A DNA stretch of 64,000 bases from Microbacterium ureisolvens (GCF_019511645.1 NZ_JAEUAX010000001.1:682001-746000), one strand, 5' to 3'. Positions 29,798 to 38,807 are shown, counted from the stretch's first letter. A program made the numbers and translations. The notes: generated from the sequence alone by a model not told the origin.

Positions 29798-31065
29798 ACC
29801 GCGCCGGCGAGCGAGCGGCGGGTGCGCTTGGTCAGCCGCAGGACCGAGCGCAGCGGTACGCCGACGGCGTACGCGAGAGCGCCTGACGCGGATGTGTCGC
29901 TGCGGCCGAGGGCGACCTTGCGCTCCCAGGCGTCGCGCAGCGCGCCGCCGCGGCGGGCCACCGGGGCGCGCGCCGGCAGCCTTCCCGCCGACCGCTGCGC
30001 CAGCAGCGCCTCGACATGGATCGTCCAGTCGTCCGCGTCGGGGGCGTGGAAGTAGTTCTCGTCGAGCCACTCGGGATCCGGGTGCCGGAACCGGCGCGCG
30101 ACGACATCGTCCTCGCTCCCGAGCAGGTCCGCGTCGGCGAGCGTCTCGTTGATGAGGCGCGGCGAGACGCCGAACGTGTCGAGCGCGATCACGGGGATGC
30201 CGCGGGCGATCGCCTCGATCGCCGCCGTGGAGCTGACCGTGACGAGCCCCTCCGCCGTGTCGAGCGCGCCGCCCATCGAGCCGGTCGAGGTCACGAGGTT
30301 CGGCGGCAGCGGACCGAGCGAGGCGAGCAGCTCGGGGTAGCTGTCGACCTCGACGTGTGTCTGGTGCTCGCCCGATGCCGCGCGCAGCTTCACCACGACC
30401 CGCCGCGACGGATCCGCCTCGGCCGCCCGCACGAGCACGCGCGCGACACGGAGCCTGTCCTCCCGCTCGGCGGGGACCTTCGCCTGCGTCGCGAACACGA
30501 GGTCGCCGCCCCCCGTGCCGGGAGGGCCGCCGCCGGCGGTGACCGCACCGCGGGCGAACGGAAGCGTGGCGAGCGCGTAGCGGTGCGCGTAGCCGGTGCG
30601 GGCCGACAGGGCGCCGAACTCGCGGACCTCGCGGCGCGAGTGCACCACGAACAGGTCGGACTGGAGCCGGTACACGACGGCCTTGCGGGTGGCGGGGATC
30701 GAGATTCCCGGCAGTCCCGTCACCACCACCGGCCGCGGCTCGAGCGCCGCGATATCGCGCGCGAGCACACGCACCAGCGGACCGCGGGCGCCGATCACGA
30801 CGGCGTCCGCGCGCAGCTCGGCAAGACGGGCCGCCAGGCCGGGGTATGCGATCCGTTCCACGCGATCCTGCCCCAGCCCGCTCCCGCGCAGCGCCGACGC
30901 GAGCTGGGCATCGCTGACCACGAGCGGTGTGTCGAGCACCAGGAGAGAGGCATCCCATCGCGTTTCGACGCCGCCGAGAAGCGCCGCCGCCCATTTCACG
31001 TAGGAGTCGGTGTCGGCGATCGCGACGACCCGAGGCCGCCCGCCCGGTGTCGTGCGGGGACTCAC
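29716..31065 (-). CDS. DUF6716-type putative glycosyltransferase
   Basis: 449 residues. The architecture suggests a two-Rossmann (GT-B-like) enzyme: VVAIADTDSYVKWAAALL at the start, a central SDLFVVHSRREVREF, then VSSTAAIEAIARGIPVIALDTFG, a nucleotide-sugar loop resembling that of GT-B enzymes. I recall DUF6716 as the family name for such actinobacterial proteins, but this is from memory. The last 30 residues are Thr/Ser/Arg-rich and overlap the opposite gene. It is last in the nonulosonate operon, 4 bases overlapping the synthase gene. Confidence 0.75.
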   Translation of the reverse strand: MSPRTTPGGRPRVVAIADTDSYVKWAAALLGGVETRWDASLLVLDTPLVVSDAQLASALRGSGLGQDRVERIAYPGLAARLAELRADAVVIGARGPLVRVLARDIAALEPRPVVVTGLPGISIPATRKAVVYRLQSDLFVVHSRREVREFGALSARTGYAHRYALATLPFARGAVTAGGGPPGTGGGDLVFATQAKVPAEREDRLRVARVLVRAAEADPSRRVVVKLRAASGEHQTHVEVDSYPELLASLGPLPPNLVTSTGSMGGALDTAEGLVTVSSTAAIEAIARGIPVIALDTFGVSPRLINETLADADLLGSEDDVVARRFRHPDPEWLDENYFHAPDADDWTIHVEALLAQRSAGRLPARAPVARRGGALRDAWERKVALGRSDTSASGALAYAVGVPLRSVLRLTKRTRRSLAGAVQQPGPVGSSTQVRSTSAVRTSTTRTP

Positions 31066-31934
31066 GCGGGAACGCGGCGCAGCTTCGCCATGGGCGCGAG
31101 CTCACCGGGGTAGACGCGCTTCACGCCGTCGCCGAGGGCCTCCTCGATGACGCGGATGTCGCGCACGAGGTGCTGCAGGCCCGCGGGCTCGAGCGACGCG
31201 GCATGGTCCGAACCCCACATCGTGCGGTCGAGCGTGATGTGCCGCTCCACCGCGACGGCGCCCAGGGCGACGGCCGCGAGCGAGATCTGCAGACCGCGCT
31301 CGTGGCCGGAGTAGCCGACCGGCACGCCCGGGAAGCGGTCGCGCAGCGCCGGGATCATGCGGAGGTTGGCCTCCTCCGGCTCCATCGGGTACGTCGACGT
31401 CGCATGCATCAGCACGAGGCGATCGGTGCCGAGCATGTCGATCGCGGCGTCGATCTGCTCGATCGTCGACATGCCCGTCGACAGGATCACCGGCTTGCCC
31501 GTGTCACGCAGCGCCTGGAGCAGCTCGACGTCGGTGAGCGAGGCCGATGCCACCTTGTGAGCGACGACGCCGAGATCCTCGAGGAAGGCCACGCTCGGCA
31601 CGTCCCAGGGCGACGCGAACCACTCGAGGCCGCGCAGGAGCGCGTGGTCCGAGATCTCGATGTACTGCTCGCGGTCGAACTCGACCCGGCGGCGGTAGTC
31701 GAGGTAGGTCATGCGGCCCCACGGGGTGTCGCGCGGCATGTCGCGCATGTGCTCCGGCGTGGCGATCTCGGGCGTGCGCTTCTGGAACTTGACCGCGTCC
31801 GCGCCGGCGTCCGCCGCCACGTCGATGAGCCGCTTGGCGATGTCGACGTCGCCGTTGTGGTTCAGTCCGATCTCGGCGATGACGTACGCGGGGCGTCCGC
31901 CCCCGACGACGCGGGATCCGATGGTGACGGTCAT
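31062..31934 (-). CDS. neuB: NeuB-family nonulosonic acid synthase
   Basis: Condenses phosphoenolpyruvate with a six-carbon amino sugar (or its 6-phosphate) to a nine-carbon acid of the sialic, legionaminic or Kdn type. EIGLNHNGD, AVKFQKR, ASASLTDVELL, LSTGMST and HATSTYP are the NeuB barrel motifs, and VGYSGHERGL is the phosphate loop. It has 290 residues; ordinary NeuB is about 340-350 because of a C-terminal SAF (antifreeze-like) domain, absent here. It overlaps both neighbours by 4 bases. Confidence 0.93.
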   Translation of the reverse strand: MTVTIGSRVVGGGRPAYVIAEIGLNHNGDVDIAKRLIDVAADAGADAVKFQKRTPEIATPEHMRDMPRDTPWGRMTYLDYRRRVEFDREQYIEISDHALLRGLEWFASPWDVPSVAFLEDLGVVAHKVASASLTDVELLQALRDTGKPVILSTGMSTIEQIDAAIDMLGTDRLVLMHATSTYPMEPEEANLRMIPALRDRFPGVPVGYSGHERGLQISLAAVALGAVAVERHITLDRTMWGSDHAASLEPAGLQHLVRDIRVIEEALGDGVKRVYPGELAPMAKLRRVPA

Positions 31935-33193
31935 GAGGCCTCCTGTGGTGCGGTGGGGTGATCGGATGCGGTGACTCGCACCGGCGCCACCGCCGGGCGG
32001 AGCGCGGCGGATACGGCCGTCGCCGGCCTGCCGGCGAGCACGCGCTCGGCGAGGTCGCGCACGGCGCCCCGGCCGCCGGGACGGTCAAGCACGACCCGCG
32101 CGCTCGAGAGGACGAGGGGGTGGGCGTCGGGGACCGCGACGGGCCAGCCGACCATCTCGAGGCAGCCGAGATCGTTGACGTCGTTGCCGAGGTAGGCGAT
32201 CCGGGAGAGGGGAATGCCCCTCTCCCCCGCCCACTCGCGCAGCGCCGCCGCCTTGTCGACAGCGGCCTGCCGCACGTCGACGCCGAGCTTGTGCGCACGC
32301 GCCGCCACGACAGGGTTCGTCTCGGTCGAGATGATGAGCAAAGGGATGCCGGCGGCGCGCAGCATCCCGACTCCCATGCCGTCCGACCGGCTCACGGTGA
32401 CGGACTCGACGCCGTTCTGGTCGACGTGCACGGTGTCGTCGGTGTGCACCCCGTCGAAGTCGGTCACCACGGCGTCCACCGGGATCGCGCCGGCGTGGGC
32501 GCCGAACGCGTCACGGTCGACGAGCGGCGCGAGCGTGCGCGCGAGCTCCAGCTCCTCGAGCGTGTCGATCTCGATCGCCGTGCGCGGGGCGACCTCGGCG
32601 ATGCCGACGCTGCCGAAGAAGCGGTGGTTCGCCGCGCGGAAGCCGGCCGCCCGCATGACGTAGAAGCCGCCGGTCTCGAGGTAGTGCGGTTCGCGATCCT
32701 GCCGGCGCGGGCGCACATCGATCTCGTGGTTCACCGGCTCGGCGGCGCTGCCGACACCCTTCTCCCACAGGAATCCGTACGTCTCGACGGCGGAGAAGAC
32801 GCTGTCGCGGCGGCGAGAGCGCACCAGCTGCACGGCAGCGGTGAGCGCGTCGACGTCGATGAACGGGGACGTCGCCTGCAGGAACGCGAGCACGCCCACG
32901 TCGACTTTGCGCAGCTCGAGCGTCTCCAGCGCGTGCGCGAGCGCACTCTCGCTGCTCGCGAGATCGCCGGACAGGTCGGCGGGCCGCTCGACGACCTCGG
33001 CGCCCCATTCGGCGGCGACGGCGGCGATGTCGACGTCGTCGGTGGTCACGACGACGCGGTCGACGGGCTCACAGCGCCGCGCGGCGTCGACGGCGCGCGC
33101 GATCAGCGGGACGCCGCCGACGCGCTGCAGGTTCTTGCGCGGGACGCCCTTCGAGCCCCCGCGCGCGGGGATGATGGCGACGACCTCGCTCAT
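31931..33193 (-). CDS. neuA: Acylneuraminate cytidylyltransferase fused to HAD phosphatase
   Basis: 420 residues in two domains. Residues 1-230 are a CMP-nonulosonate synthetase with IIPARGGSKGVPRKN, a TTDD metal site and LQATSPF. Residues 250-395 are a KdsC-like HAD phosphatase with DFDGVHTDDT (motif I nucleophile Asp) and GNDVNDLGCLEMV (motif III/IV). The fusion means one protein could remove a 9-phosphate and activate the sugar with CTP. It overlaps neuB by 4 bases (ATGA). Confidence 0.92.
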   Translation of the reverse strand: MSEVVAIIPARGGSKGVPRKNLQRVGGVPLIARAVDAARRCEPVDRVVVTTDDVDIAAVAAEWGAEVVERPADLSGDLASSESALAHALETLELRKVDVGVLAFLQATSPFIDVDALTAAVQLVRSRRRDSVFSAVETYGFLWEKGVGSAAEPVNHEIDVRPRRQDREPHYLETGGFYVMRAAGFRAANHRFFGSVGIAEVAPRTAIEIDTLEELELARTLAPLVDRDAFGAHAGAIPVDAVVTDFDGVHTDDTVHVDQNGVESVTVSRSDGMGVGMLRAAGIPLLIISTETNPVVAARAHKLGVDVRQAAVDKAAALREWAGERGIPLSRIAYLGNDVNDLGCLEMVGWPVAVPDAHPLVLSSARVVLDRPGGRGAVRDLAERVLAGRPATAVSAALRPAVAPVRVTASDHPTAPQEAS

Positions 33194-34101
33194 GCCGCCG
33201 CCGTCCGAGCCGAGCGGCGCACGCGGCCGGTGTGCACGGTCGCGCCCGTGCCCGCGAGCACCAGCGGGAGCGTGGTCGTGGTGCTGGAAGGCAGCGTGTG
33301 CACGTCGAGCGGACCACGGGCGCCGGCGAGCACGAGCTCGACGGGGAGTCCGGTCTCATGGATCCGCAGCTCAGGCACGGTCGCGACGGCGTCCAGCTGC
33401 TCCGCCGTCTCGCGGCGGTGCGGGAGGTACACGGCGCCACCGGCCGCAGCTTCTCGCACCCACCGGACGTAGTCGAGCAGCAGCATCCGCCCATCGACCG
33501 GCAGGGCACTGCCGAGCACGACCCTGCGGCCGAGCTCGGGGGCGGCGGGCGCGCTCTGCCGAGTCCAGGAGAAGTCGTGGCGACGGATGCCGAAACCGTG
33601 GTCCGCGAGGGCGTCGAGGCGGTCGGCGCCGAGGTCGAACGCCGTGAACATCCCGGCGCGCCGCCCGATCGCGCGGCGATGGACGAGCTCCGCGGCGAAC
33701 GGGGCGACGAAGACGGTCAGTCCTCGCTCGTCCACCGTCGGGCGCGCGTAGGGGCGGCGGCCGAGGAGCGTGTCGGCGTACGCGATCGCGTGGGCGCCGT
33801 CATCGAGGAAGGTGATGCGGTGCGGGCGCAGCACGGAGGCCGCGAGCCGGAACTGACCCGAGAAGCCGTCGCCGACGAGCCAGTGGCCGTGCCGGGCGAG
33901 CAGGCTCCACGGGATGCCGAGGTACGGCTCGAGCTCGCCGAAGCGCGCGCCGCGCGACAGCAGCTCGTCAGCGGTGGCCGAGATCTGCGGCGTCAGCCGG
34001 CCCGCGACGGGAACCGTCGTGCGGTGGGCGGCTGCCCACTCCGCGGCGCCGACGAGCTGCAGCGGCGACTCGACCCACGCCAGCGCGTCCTCGCGACCCA
34101 T
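33190..34101 (-). CDS. Putative sialyltransferase-like glycosyltransferase
   Basis: 303 residues. The start ALAWVESPLQLVGAAEW resembles the beginning of GT52 / polysialyltransferase (POLYST)-type enzymes, and HRITFLDDGAHAIAYA with a GSALPVDG loop fits a GT-B transferase using CMP-sugars. No stronger motif is visible, so this rests partly on the neighbouring CMP-sugar genes. It is first in the four-gene run, with an ATG after GGGAGGAGG. Confidence 0.75.
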   Translation of the reverse strand: MGREDALAWVESPLQLVGAAEWAAAHRTTVPVAGRLTPQISATADELLSRGARFGELEPYLGIPWSLLARHGHWLVGDGFSGQFRLAASVLRPHRITFLDDGAHAIAYADTLLGRRPYARPTVDERGLTVFVAPFAAELVHRRAIGRRAGMFTAFDLGADRLDALADHGFGIRRHDFSWTRQSAPAAPELGRRVVLGSALPVDGRMLLLDYVRWVREAAAGGAVYLPHRRETAEQLDAVATVPELRIHETGLPVELVLAGARGPLDVHTLPSSTTTTLPLVLAGTGATVHTGRVRRSARTAAA

Positions 34102-34117
34102 GCGGCGCCTCCTCCCG

Positions 34118-34142
34118 GCTGAGCCTCAGGAGCGGGCTCAGC
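34118..34142. other. Short inverted repeat upstream of the nonulosonate operon
   Basis: GCTGAGCC and GGCTCAGC form a perfect 8-bp repeat with a 9-base gap, 16 bases before the first gene's ATG. It could be a leader hairpin or an operator. The rest of the 225-base gap to the exonuclease gene shows nothing clear. Confidence 0.3.
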
Positions 34143-34326
34143 GCTGTCTCCCCACGGTGGGCGCCGGACGTGAACGCGAGGGGTGCCGCCGCGAGACCGG
34201 CGCCGGTCCGGCAGATGAACGGCGGGTAGCGCAGCGCCGGATGCCGCGACCGCGGCGCCCGCAGGACGCGCCGCGGCGTCCACACGGGCCGGGGCGCACG
34301 TCGGCGGCGCATGCCAGGATGAACGC

Positions 34327-35250
34327 GTGACCGACCGCCTGATGCTGCTCGACTCCGCGTCCCTGTACTTCCGCGCGTTCTATGGAGTGCCCGATACCGT
34401 GCGCGCCCCGGACGGGACGCCCGTCAACGCGGTCCGCGGATTCCTCGACATCATCACGCGGCTCGTCACGACCTACCGCCCGACGCATCTCGTGGCGTGC
34501 TGGGACGACGACTGGCGACCGCAGTGGCGTGTCGAGCTCATCCCCACGTACAAGACGCATCGCGTCGCCGAGGTCGTCGCCGGCGGACCCGATGTCGAAG
34601 TGGTGCCCGACCCGCTCGAGGTGCAGGTGCCCATCATCCGTGAGGTGCTCGACACCCTCGGCATCCGCGTCGTCGGTGCCGCCGCCCACGAAGCCGACGA
34701 CGTCATCGGCACCCTCGCCACCACCGCGACCAAGCCGGTCGACATCGTCACCGGCGACCGCGACCTCTTCCAGCTCGTCGACGACGCGCACGACGTCCGC
34801 GTCGTCTACACCGCGCGCGGCATGAGCAACCTCGAAGTGCTCACCGATGCGTCGGTGGTCGCGAAGTACGGCGTGCTCCCCTCGCAGTACGCCGACTTCG
34901 CCACCCTCCGCGGCGACTCTTCCGACGGCCTCCCCGGCGTCGCCGGCATCGGTGAGAAGACCGCCGCAGGTCTGCTCGCGACCTTCGGCGACCTCGCCGG
35001 GATCATCGCCGCGGCCGAGCTCGGTGAGGGCATGTCGGCAGGCGTGCGGTCCAAGGTGCTCGCCGGTCTCCCCTATCTCGCCGTCGCGCCGCAGGTGGTG
35101 GCCGTCGTCCGCGACCTCACCCTGGACGTGCCCGACCCGCGCCTGCGCCCTCTCACCGAAGAGGGCAAGGCGGCGGCTGCGTCCCTCGCCGAGCGGTGGG
35201 CGCTGGGCGCGTCGATGAACCGGATCGTCGAGGCCCTGGACGCGGTCTGA
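34327..35250 (+). CDS. Stand-alone 5'-3' exonuclease (Pol I N-domain type)
   Basis: 307 residues. All acidic metal sites of the flap endonuclease fold are seen: LLDSASLYFRAFY, HEADDVIGTLA, IVTGDRDLFQLV, and the helix-3-turn-helix GDSSDGLPGVAGIGEKTAAG. There is no polymerase domain, as in the separate exonucleases many actinobacteria carry in addition to full-length Pol I. It would remove RNA primers or flaps. The GTG start is 6 bases after CAGGAT, without a ribosome site. Confidence 0.93.
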   Translation: MTDRLMLLDSASLYFRAFYGVPDTVRAPDGTPVNAVRGFLDIITRLVTTYRPTHLVACWDDDWRPQWRVELIPTYKTHRVAEVVAGGPDVEVVPDPLEVQVPIIREVLDTLGIRVVGAAAHEADDVIGTLATTATKPVDIVTGDRDLFQLVDDAHDVRVVYTARGMSNLEVLTDASVVAKYGVLPSQYADFATLRGDSSDGLPGVAGIGEKTAAGLLATFGDLAGIIAAAELGEGMSAGVRSKVLAGLPYLAVAPQVVAVVRDLTLDVPDPRLRPLTEEGKAAAASLAERWALGASMNRIVEALDAV

Positions 35251-35304
35251 CAACGCCGCTGAATGGACCCGTCCGGGTGCGGCACCGGGCCTGTCACCGC
35301 GGTT

Positions 35305-36306
35305 TCAGGCGCCGCGGTCGCGTCCGGTCCACGCGCGCAGCTTCTCGAGCGGCCACGTGGTGACGATGCGCTCGGGCGGCACGCCCAGGCGTTCGGCGCG
35401 CTCGGCGCCGTAGTCGAGCAGCGAGAGCTGGCCCGGCGCATGAGCGTCCGAATCGATGGAGAAGAGGCATCCGATCTCCAGCGCCAGTGCCATCAGCTCG
35501 TCGGGCGGATCCTGTCGCTCGGGCCGGGAGTTGATCTCGACCGCCACTGCGTGCGCCTCGCAGGCCTCGAACACCGCGCGCGCGTCGAAGGTCGACGGTG
35601 GCCGCGTTCCGCGCGAACCCTCGACGAGACGGCCGGTGACATGGCCGAGCACGTCGATGTGCGGGTTCGACACCGCAGCGACCAGACGCCGGGTCATCGG
35701 GCCGCGCTCCATGCGCAGCTTGGAGTGGGCCGAGGCGACGACGACATCGAGCTGGGCGAGCAGATCGGGCTCCTGATCCAGCGCACCGTCCTCGAGGATG
35801 TCGACCTCGATGCCCGACAGCAGCGTGAACCCGTCGTCGCTCATGCCCGCGACGACCTCCAGCTGTGAGCGCAGGCGTTCGGGCGAGAGCCCGTTGGCCA
35901 CGCGCAGCCGCGGCGAGTGGTCGGTGAGGGCGAGGTACTCGTGGCCGAGGGCACGCGCCGCTTCGACCATGAGGTCGATCGAGGTGAGGCCGTCCGACCA
36001 GTCGCTGTGCGAATGGAGGTCGCCTCGCAGGAGCGCGCGCAGCGTGGATGTGCGCTGCACGCCGGCGCGTTCGCGCAGGTCGACGAGGTAGCCGGGCACG
36101 TCGCCCGCCAGCGCCTGCTGGATCACGGCGAGCGTGGAGTCGCCGATGCCCTTGCGGCGACGCAGGGCCGCGGTGTCCCGCAGCTCTGCGTCGCTCAGGC
36201 CCTGGATCGCGTCGGCCGCCGCACGGAACGCCTTCGACTTGTACCGGGAGGAGCGCTCACGCTCGAGGAGCGTGGCGATCTCGGTGAGCGCGTCGTGGGG
36301 ATTCAC
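35305..36306 (-). CDS. HhH-PHP phosphoesterase (PolX-like C-terminal half)
   Basis: 333 residues. The first 80 form a helix-hairpin-helix DNA-binding region (KSKAFRAAADAIQGL, RRKGIGDSTLAVIQQAL) like the N-terminus of PolX. The rest is a PHP domain with GDLHSHSDWSDG, ALTDHSPRL, GIEVDILEDG, ASAHSKL and SIDSDAHAPGQL, so the metal ligands look complete. The nucleotidyltransferase part of PolX is absent. It is probably a DNA- or phosphate-processing hydrolase. It lies 19 bases after a membrane protein gene. Confidence 0.9.
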   Translation of the reverse strand: MNPHDALTEIATLLERERSSRYKSKAFRAAADAIQGLSDAELRDTAALRRRKGIGDSTLAVIQQALAGDVPGYLVDLRERAGVQRTSTLRALLRGDLHSHSDWSDGLTSIDLMVEAARALGHEYLALTDHSPRLRVANGLSPERLRSQLEVVAGMSDDGFTLLSGIEVDILEDGALDQEPDLLAQLDVVVASAHSKLRMERGPMTRRLVAAVSNPHIDVLGHVTGRLVEGSRGTRPPSTFDARAVFEACEAHAVAVEINSRPERQDPPDELMALALEIGCLFSIDSDAHAPGQLSLLDYGAERAERLGVPPERIVTTWPLEKLRAWTGRDRGA

Positions 36307-36325
36307 GTGGGAAGAGGCGGGCGGA

Positions 36326-36817
36326 TCAGTAGACGTTCGACCGCCTGATCACCACGGGCACACTCGCCAGGCGGTGGATCGCCCAGCCGAACAGGATGGC
36401 CAGCACGCCCATCCCCGCCGCGAAGAGCGCGACGCCGTAGGCGACGATCGAGGTGAAGAGCGAGGCGCGAAGGAACGACGCCTGCATGACGGTCTGGCGC
36501 ACCGGGTCGTCCTGGTCGAGCTCGGCGTACGTCTTGCCGCCCGATGCCTCGAGCGCGTGGGTGTTGATGATGTCGGCCTGCACATAGGCGGTGAACGGAC
36601 CCGTGACCTGCTGACCCTGGAACGCCACGGCGTCGTCGGGGATGGTGATGTTCTCGGCCGTGAGCTGGGTGGTCACACCGATCCACGCGATGACGCCGAC
36701 GACGATCAGCAGCACGCCGCCGATGATCCCCAGGATGCCGACCGCCTTCACGAGGCCCACCTTCTTCTCGGGGGGCTCGATCACGTCGGTGGTGCTGCGG
36801 GGCTCTTCCTCGCTCAT
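36326..36817 (-). CDS. Two-helix membrane protein of unknown function
   Basis: 163 residues. Membrane helices at about 22-47 (VKAVGILGIIGGVLLIVVG) and 125-150 (GVALFAAGMGVLAILFGWAI) flank a roughly 75-residue region predicted outside, with AENITIPDDAVAFQGQQVTG. Similar actinobacterial proteins are sometimes mislabelled LigA dioxygenase; no catalytic motif supports that. GAGGAGGA lies before the ATG. It precedes the PHP gene by 19 bases. Confidence 0.8.
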   Translation of the reverse strand: MSEEEPRSTTDVIEPPEKKVGLVKAVGILGIIGGVLLIVVGVIAWIGVTTQLTAENITIPDDAVAFQGQQVTGPFTAYVQADIINTHALEASGGKTYAELDQDDPVRQTVMQASFLRASLFTSIVAYGVALFAAGMGVLAILFGWAIHRLASVPVVIRRSNVY

Positions 36818-36884
36818 GCGTCCTCCTCGGATGCGGGTCGTTGAGCCACACGCTAGCGGCGCCGTCGGCCGCGGCGGAAGAGCG

Positions 36885-36907
36885 CGCGCCGGAGAAAACC
36901 CGGCGCG
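36885..36907 (-). terminator. Hairpin after trpD
   Basis: CGCGCCGG and CCGGCGCG form a perfect 8-bp stem with a 7-base loop, 9 bases after the trpD stop. The T-run is in the loop, not after the stem. Confidence 0.5.
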
Positions 36908-36916
36908 GCACGCGAC

Positions 36917-37978
36917 TCAGCCGGCGAGGGCGCGCGTGGCCTCGACCCAGCGATCCAGCGTGGCAGTGGCGGCTCCGCTGTCGATCGCGGCGGCCGCATC
37001 GTCGCGCGCCTCAGCCAGGCGTTCGAGGATCGGCCGCTGCACCTGTCCCGCGTCACGGAACAGCCGGTACGCGACGATGCCCGCAGCTGCATTGAGCAGG
37101 ACGATGTCGCGCACGGGGCCCGCCTCGCCACCGAGCACGCGACGCACGACCTCGGCGTTGTGCGCCGGGTCCCCGCCCAGAAGATCGTCGATGTCGGCCA
37201 GCGGGATGCCGAGATCCCGGGGGTCGAGGTCGTGCTCGTGGATGTCGCCGCGGCTGACCTCCCAGAGCCTGCTGTGCCCTGTCGTCGTGAGTTCGTCCAG
37301 GCCGTCGTCGCCGCGGAACACCAGCGCGGTCGCGCCGCGCGTGCGGAAGACGCCGGTGATGAGCGGGACCCGGTCGAGGTGGGCGACGCCGACCGCATTG
37401 GCCTCGGCGCGCGCCGGGTTGCACAGTGGCCCGAGGAAGTTGAAGACGGTGGGAACGCCGAGCTCGCTGCGCGTCGCGGCGGCGTTCTTGAAGCCGGGGT
37501 GGAACGCGCCCGCGTATGCGAACGTGATGCCCGCCCGGGAGAGCGTCTCGGCCACCGCGTCGGGCGACAGCGCGAGGTCGACGCCCAGTGCGCCCAGGAC
37601 GTCGGACGAGCCCGACGACGAGCTCGCGGCTTTGTTGCCGTGCTTGACGACCGGGACCCCGGATGCCGCGGCCACGAGTGCAGACATGGTCGAGACGTTG
37701 ACCGTGCCGAAGCGGTCGCCTCCGGTGCCCACGATGTCGAGGACGGCGGCGTCGACAGGAAGCGGCAGCGCCGCCTCGAGGATCGCGTCTCGGAAGCCGA
37801 CGATCTCGTCGACGGTCTCGCCCTTCGCGCGCAGGGCGACCAGGAAGCCCGCAAGCTGAGAGGGGGTGGCGCTGCCCGACATGATCTGCCGCATCGCCCA
37901 CGTCGACTCCGACACGCTGAGGTCGCGTCGCTCGAGCAGCGTGGTGAGGATTCCCGGCCAGGTGTACAGCTCCGCCAT
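36917..37978 (-). CDS. trpD: Anthranilate phosphoribosyltransferase
   Basis: Second step of tryptophan synthesis, joining anthranilate and PRPP. 353 residues with the PRPP motif GTGGD, the glycine-rich [24 protein letters not shown] and [11 protein letters not shown]. All are standard. It is a lone trp gene next to the respiratory genes, a common actinobacterial position. The ATG at 37978 stands 8 bases after TAGGCT. Confidence 0.96.
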   Translation of the reverse strand: MAELYTWPGILTTLLERRDLSVSESTWAMRQIMSGSATPSQLAGFLVALRAKGETVDEIVGFRDAILEAALPLPVDAAVLDIVGTGGDRFGTVNVSTMSALVAAASGVPVVKHGNKAASSSSGSSDVLGALGVDLALSPDAVAETLSRAGITFAYAGAFHPGFKNAAATRSELGVPTVFNFLGPLCNPARAEANAVGVAHLDRVPLITGVFRTRGATALVFRGDDGLDELTTTGHSRLWEVSRGDIHEHDLDPRDLGIPLADIDDLLGGDPAHNAEVVRRVLGGEAGPVRDIVLLNAAAGIVAYRLFRDAGQVQRPILERLAEARDDAAAAIDSGAATATLDRWVEATRALAG

Positions 37979-37986
37979 AACCGAGA

Positions 37987-37992
37987 AGCCTA
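37987..37992 (-). promoter_or_regulatory. -10 element of trpD
   Basis: TAGGCT, 8 bases, ATG at 37978; the leader is at most a base or two. No trp leader peptide or attenuator was seen. Confidence 0.4.
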
Positions 37993-38161
37993 GCCGGGCT
38001 CCGGAATCGGAACCGTTTCGTGACACGGGGTCCCGGTCGCGGCGATTCTGCGTCTTCACCACGGGTTCACGGCAGAGTCGCAGGCGACTTTTAGGCTCCC
38101 CTAAGTTCCGGAGCGGGCCAAGACATGCCCTCCGATGCGAAAATCGCGGCTTCGAATCGGC

Positions 38162-38167
38162 CATAAT
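38162..38167 (+). promoter_or_regulatory. -10 element of ctaE (leaderless)
   Basis: CATAAT, close to the TATAAT consensus, 7 bases, then GTG at 38175. An in-frame ATG at 38166 lies within this hexamer and would not be in the mRNA if this is the promoter. Confidence 0.45.
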
Positions 38168-38174
38168 GGGGAGC

Positions 38175-38807
38175 GTGACGACCTCCACAGCGACCTACTC
38201 CCAGGCCATGCGGTCCGTCAAGCGGCCGGATCCGGTTGCTGTCGGAACCATCGTGTGGCTCGGCAGCGAGGTGATGTTCTTCGCGGGCCTCTTCGCGATC
38301 TACTTCACCCTGCGCAACACCTCGCCCGAACTGTGGGCGCAGGAGACGCAGCTGCTGAACATCCCGTACGCGACCGTCAACACGATCATCCTCGTGCTGT
38401 CGTCGGTCACGTGCCAGATGGGGGTGTTCGCCGCCGAGCGCTTCCAGCCCTACTCGACGAAGAAGCGCGGCTGGCTCGGCTGGGGCATGGTCGAGTGGTT
38501 CTGGCTGACGTTCGCCCTCGGCGCGATCTTCGTGTCGGGCCAGGTGTGGGAGTACGCCCAGCTCGTCACCGAGGGCATGCCGATCAGCGCGAACTCGTAT
38601 GCGTCGGCCTTCTACCTCACCACCGGCTTCCACGCGCTCCACGTGACGGGCGGCCTCATCGCCTTCCTCCTCGTCATCGGACGCGCGTACGCCGTCAAGA
38701 ACTTCGGGCGCAAAGAGATGACGTCCTCGATCGTCGTGTCGTACTACTGGCACTTCGTCGACGTCGTCTGGATCGCCCTCTTCCTCGTCATCTACTTCCT
38801 CAAGTGA
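38175..38807 (+). CDS. ctaE: Cytochrome c oxidase subunit III
   Basis: 210 residues with five membrane helices. [58 protein letters not shown] and the ending [20 protein letters not shown] are the standard subunit III pattern, including the lipid-binding His residues. It is first in ctaE-qcrC-qcrA-qcrB. The GTG at 38175 was chosen from the -10 spacing; an ATG at 38166 adds three residues. Confidence 0.95.
   Translation: MTTSTATYSQAMRSVKRPDPVAVGTIVWLGSEVMFFAGLFAIYFTLRNTSPELWAQETQLLNIPYATVNTIILVLSSVTCQMGVFAAERFQPYSTKKRGWLGWGMVEWFWLTFALGAIFVSGQVWEYAQLVTEGMPISANSYASAFYLTTGFHALHVTGGLIAFLLVIGRAYAVKNFGRKEMTSSIVVSYYWHFVDVVWIALFLVIYFLK

Noticed and set aside
36326..36817. LigA-type aromatic ring-opening dioxygenase
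   Set aside because: The protein has two membrane helices and no dioxygenase motifs; the name seen on similar proteins appears to be a spreading misannotation.
37979..38174. trp attenuator or leader peptide before trpD
   Set aside because: The -10 hexamer is only 8 bases from the ATG, leaving no room for a leader, and no Trp-codon-rich short frame was found.
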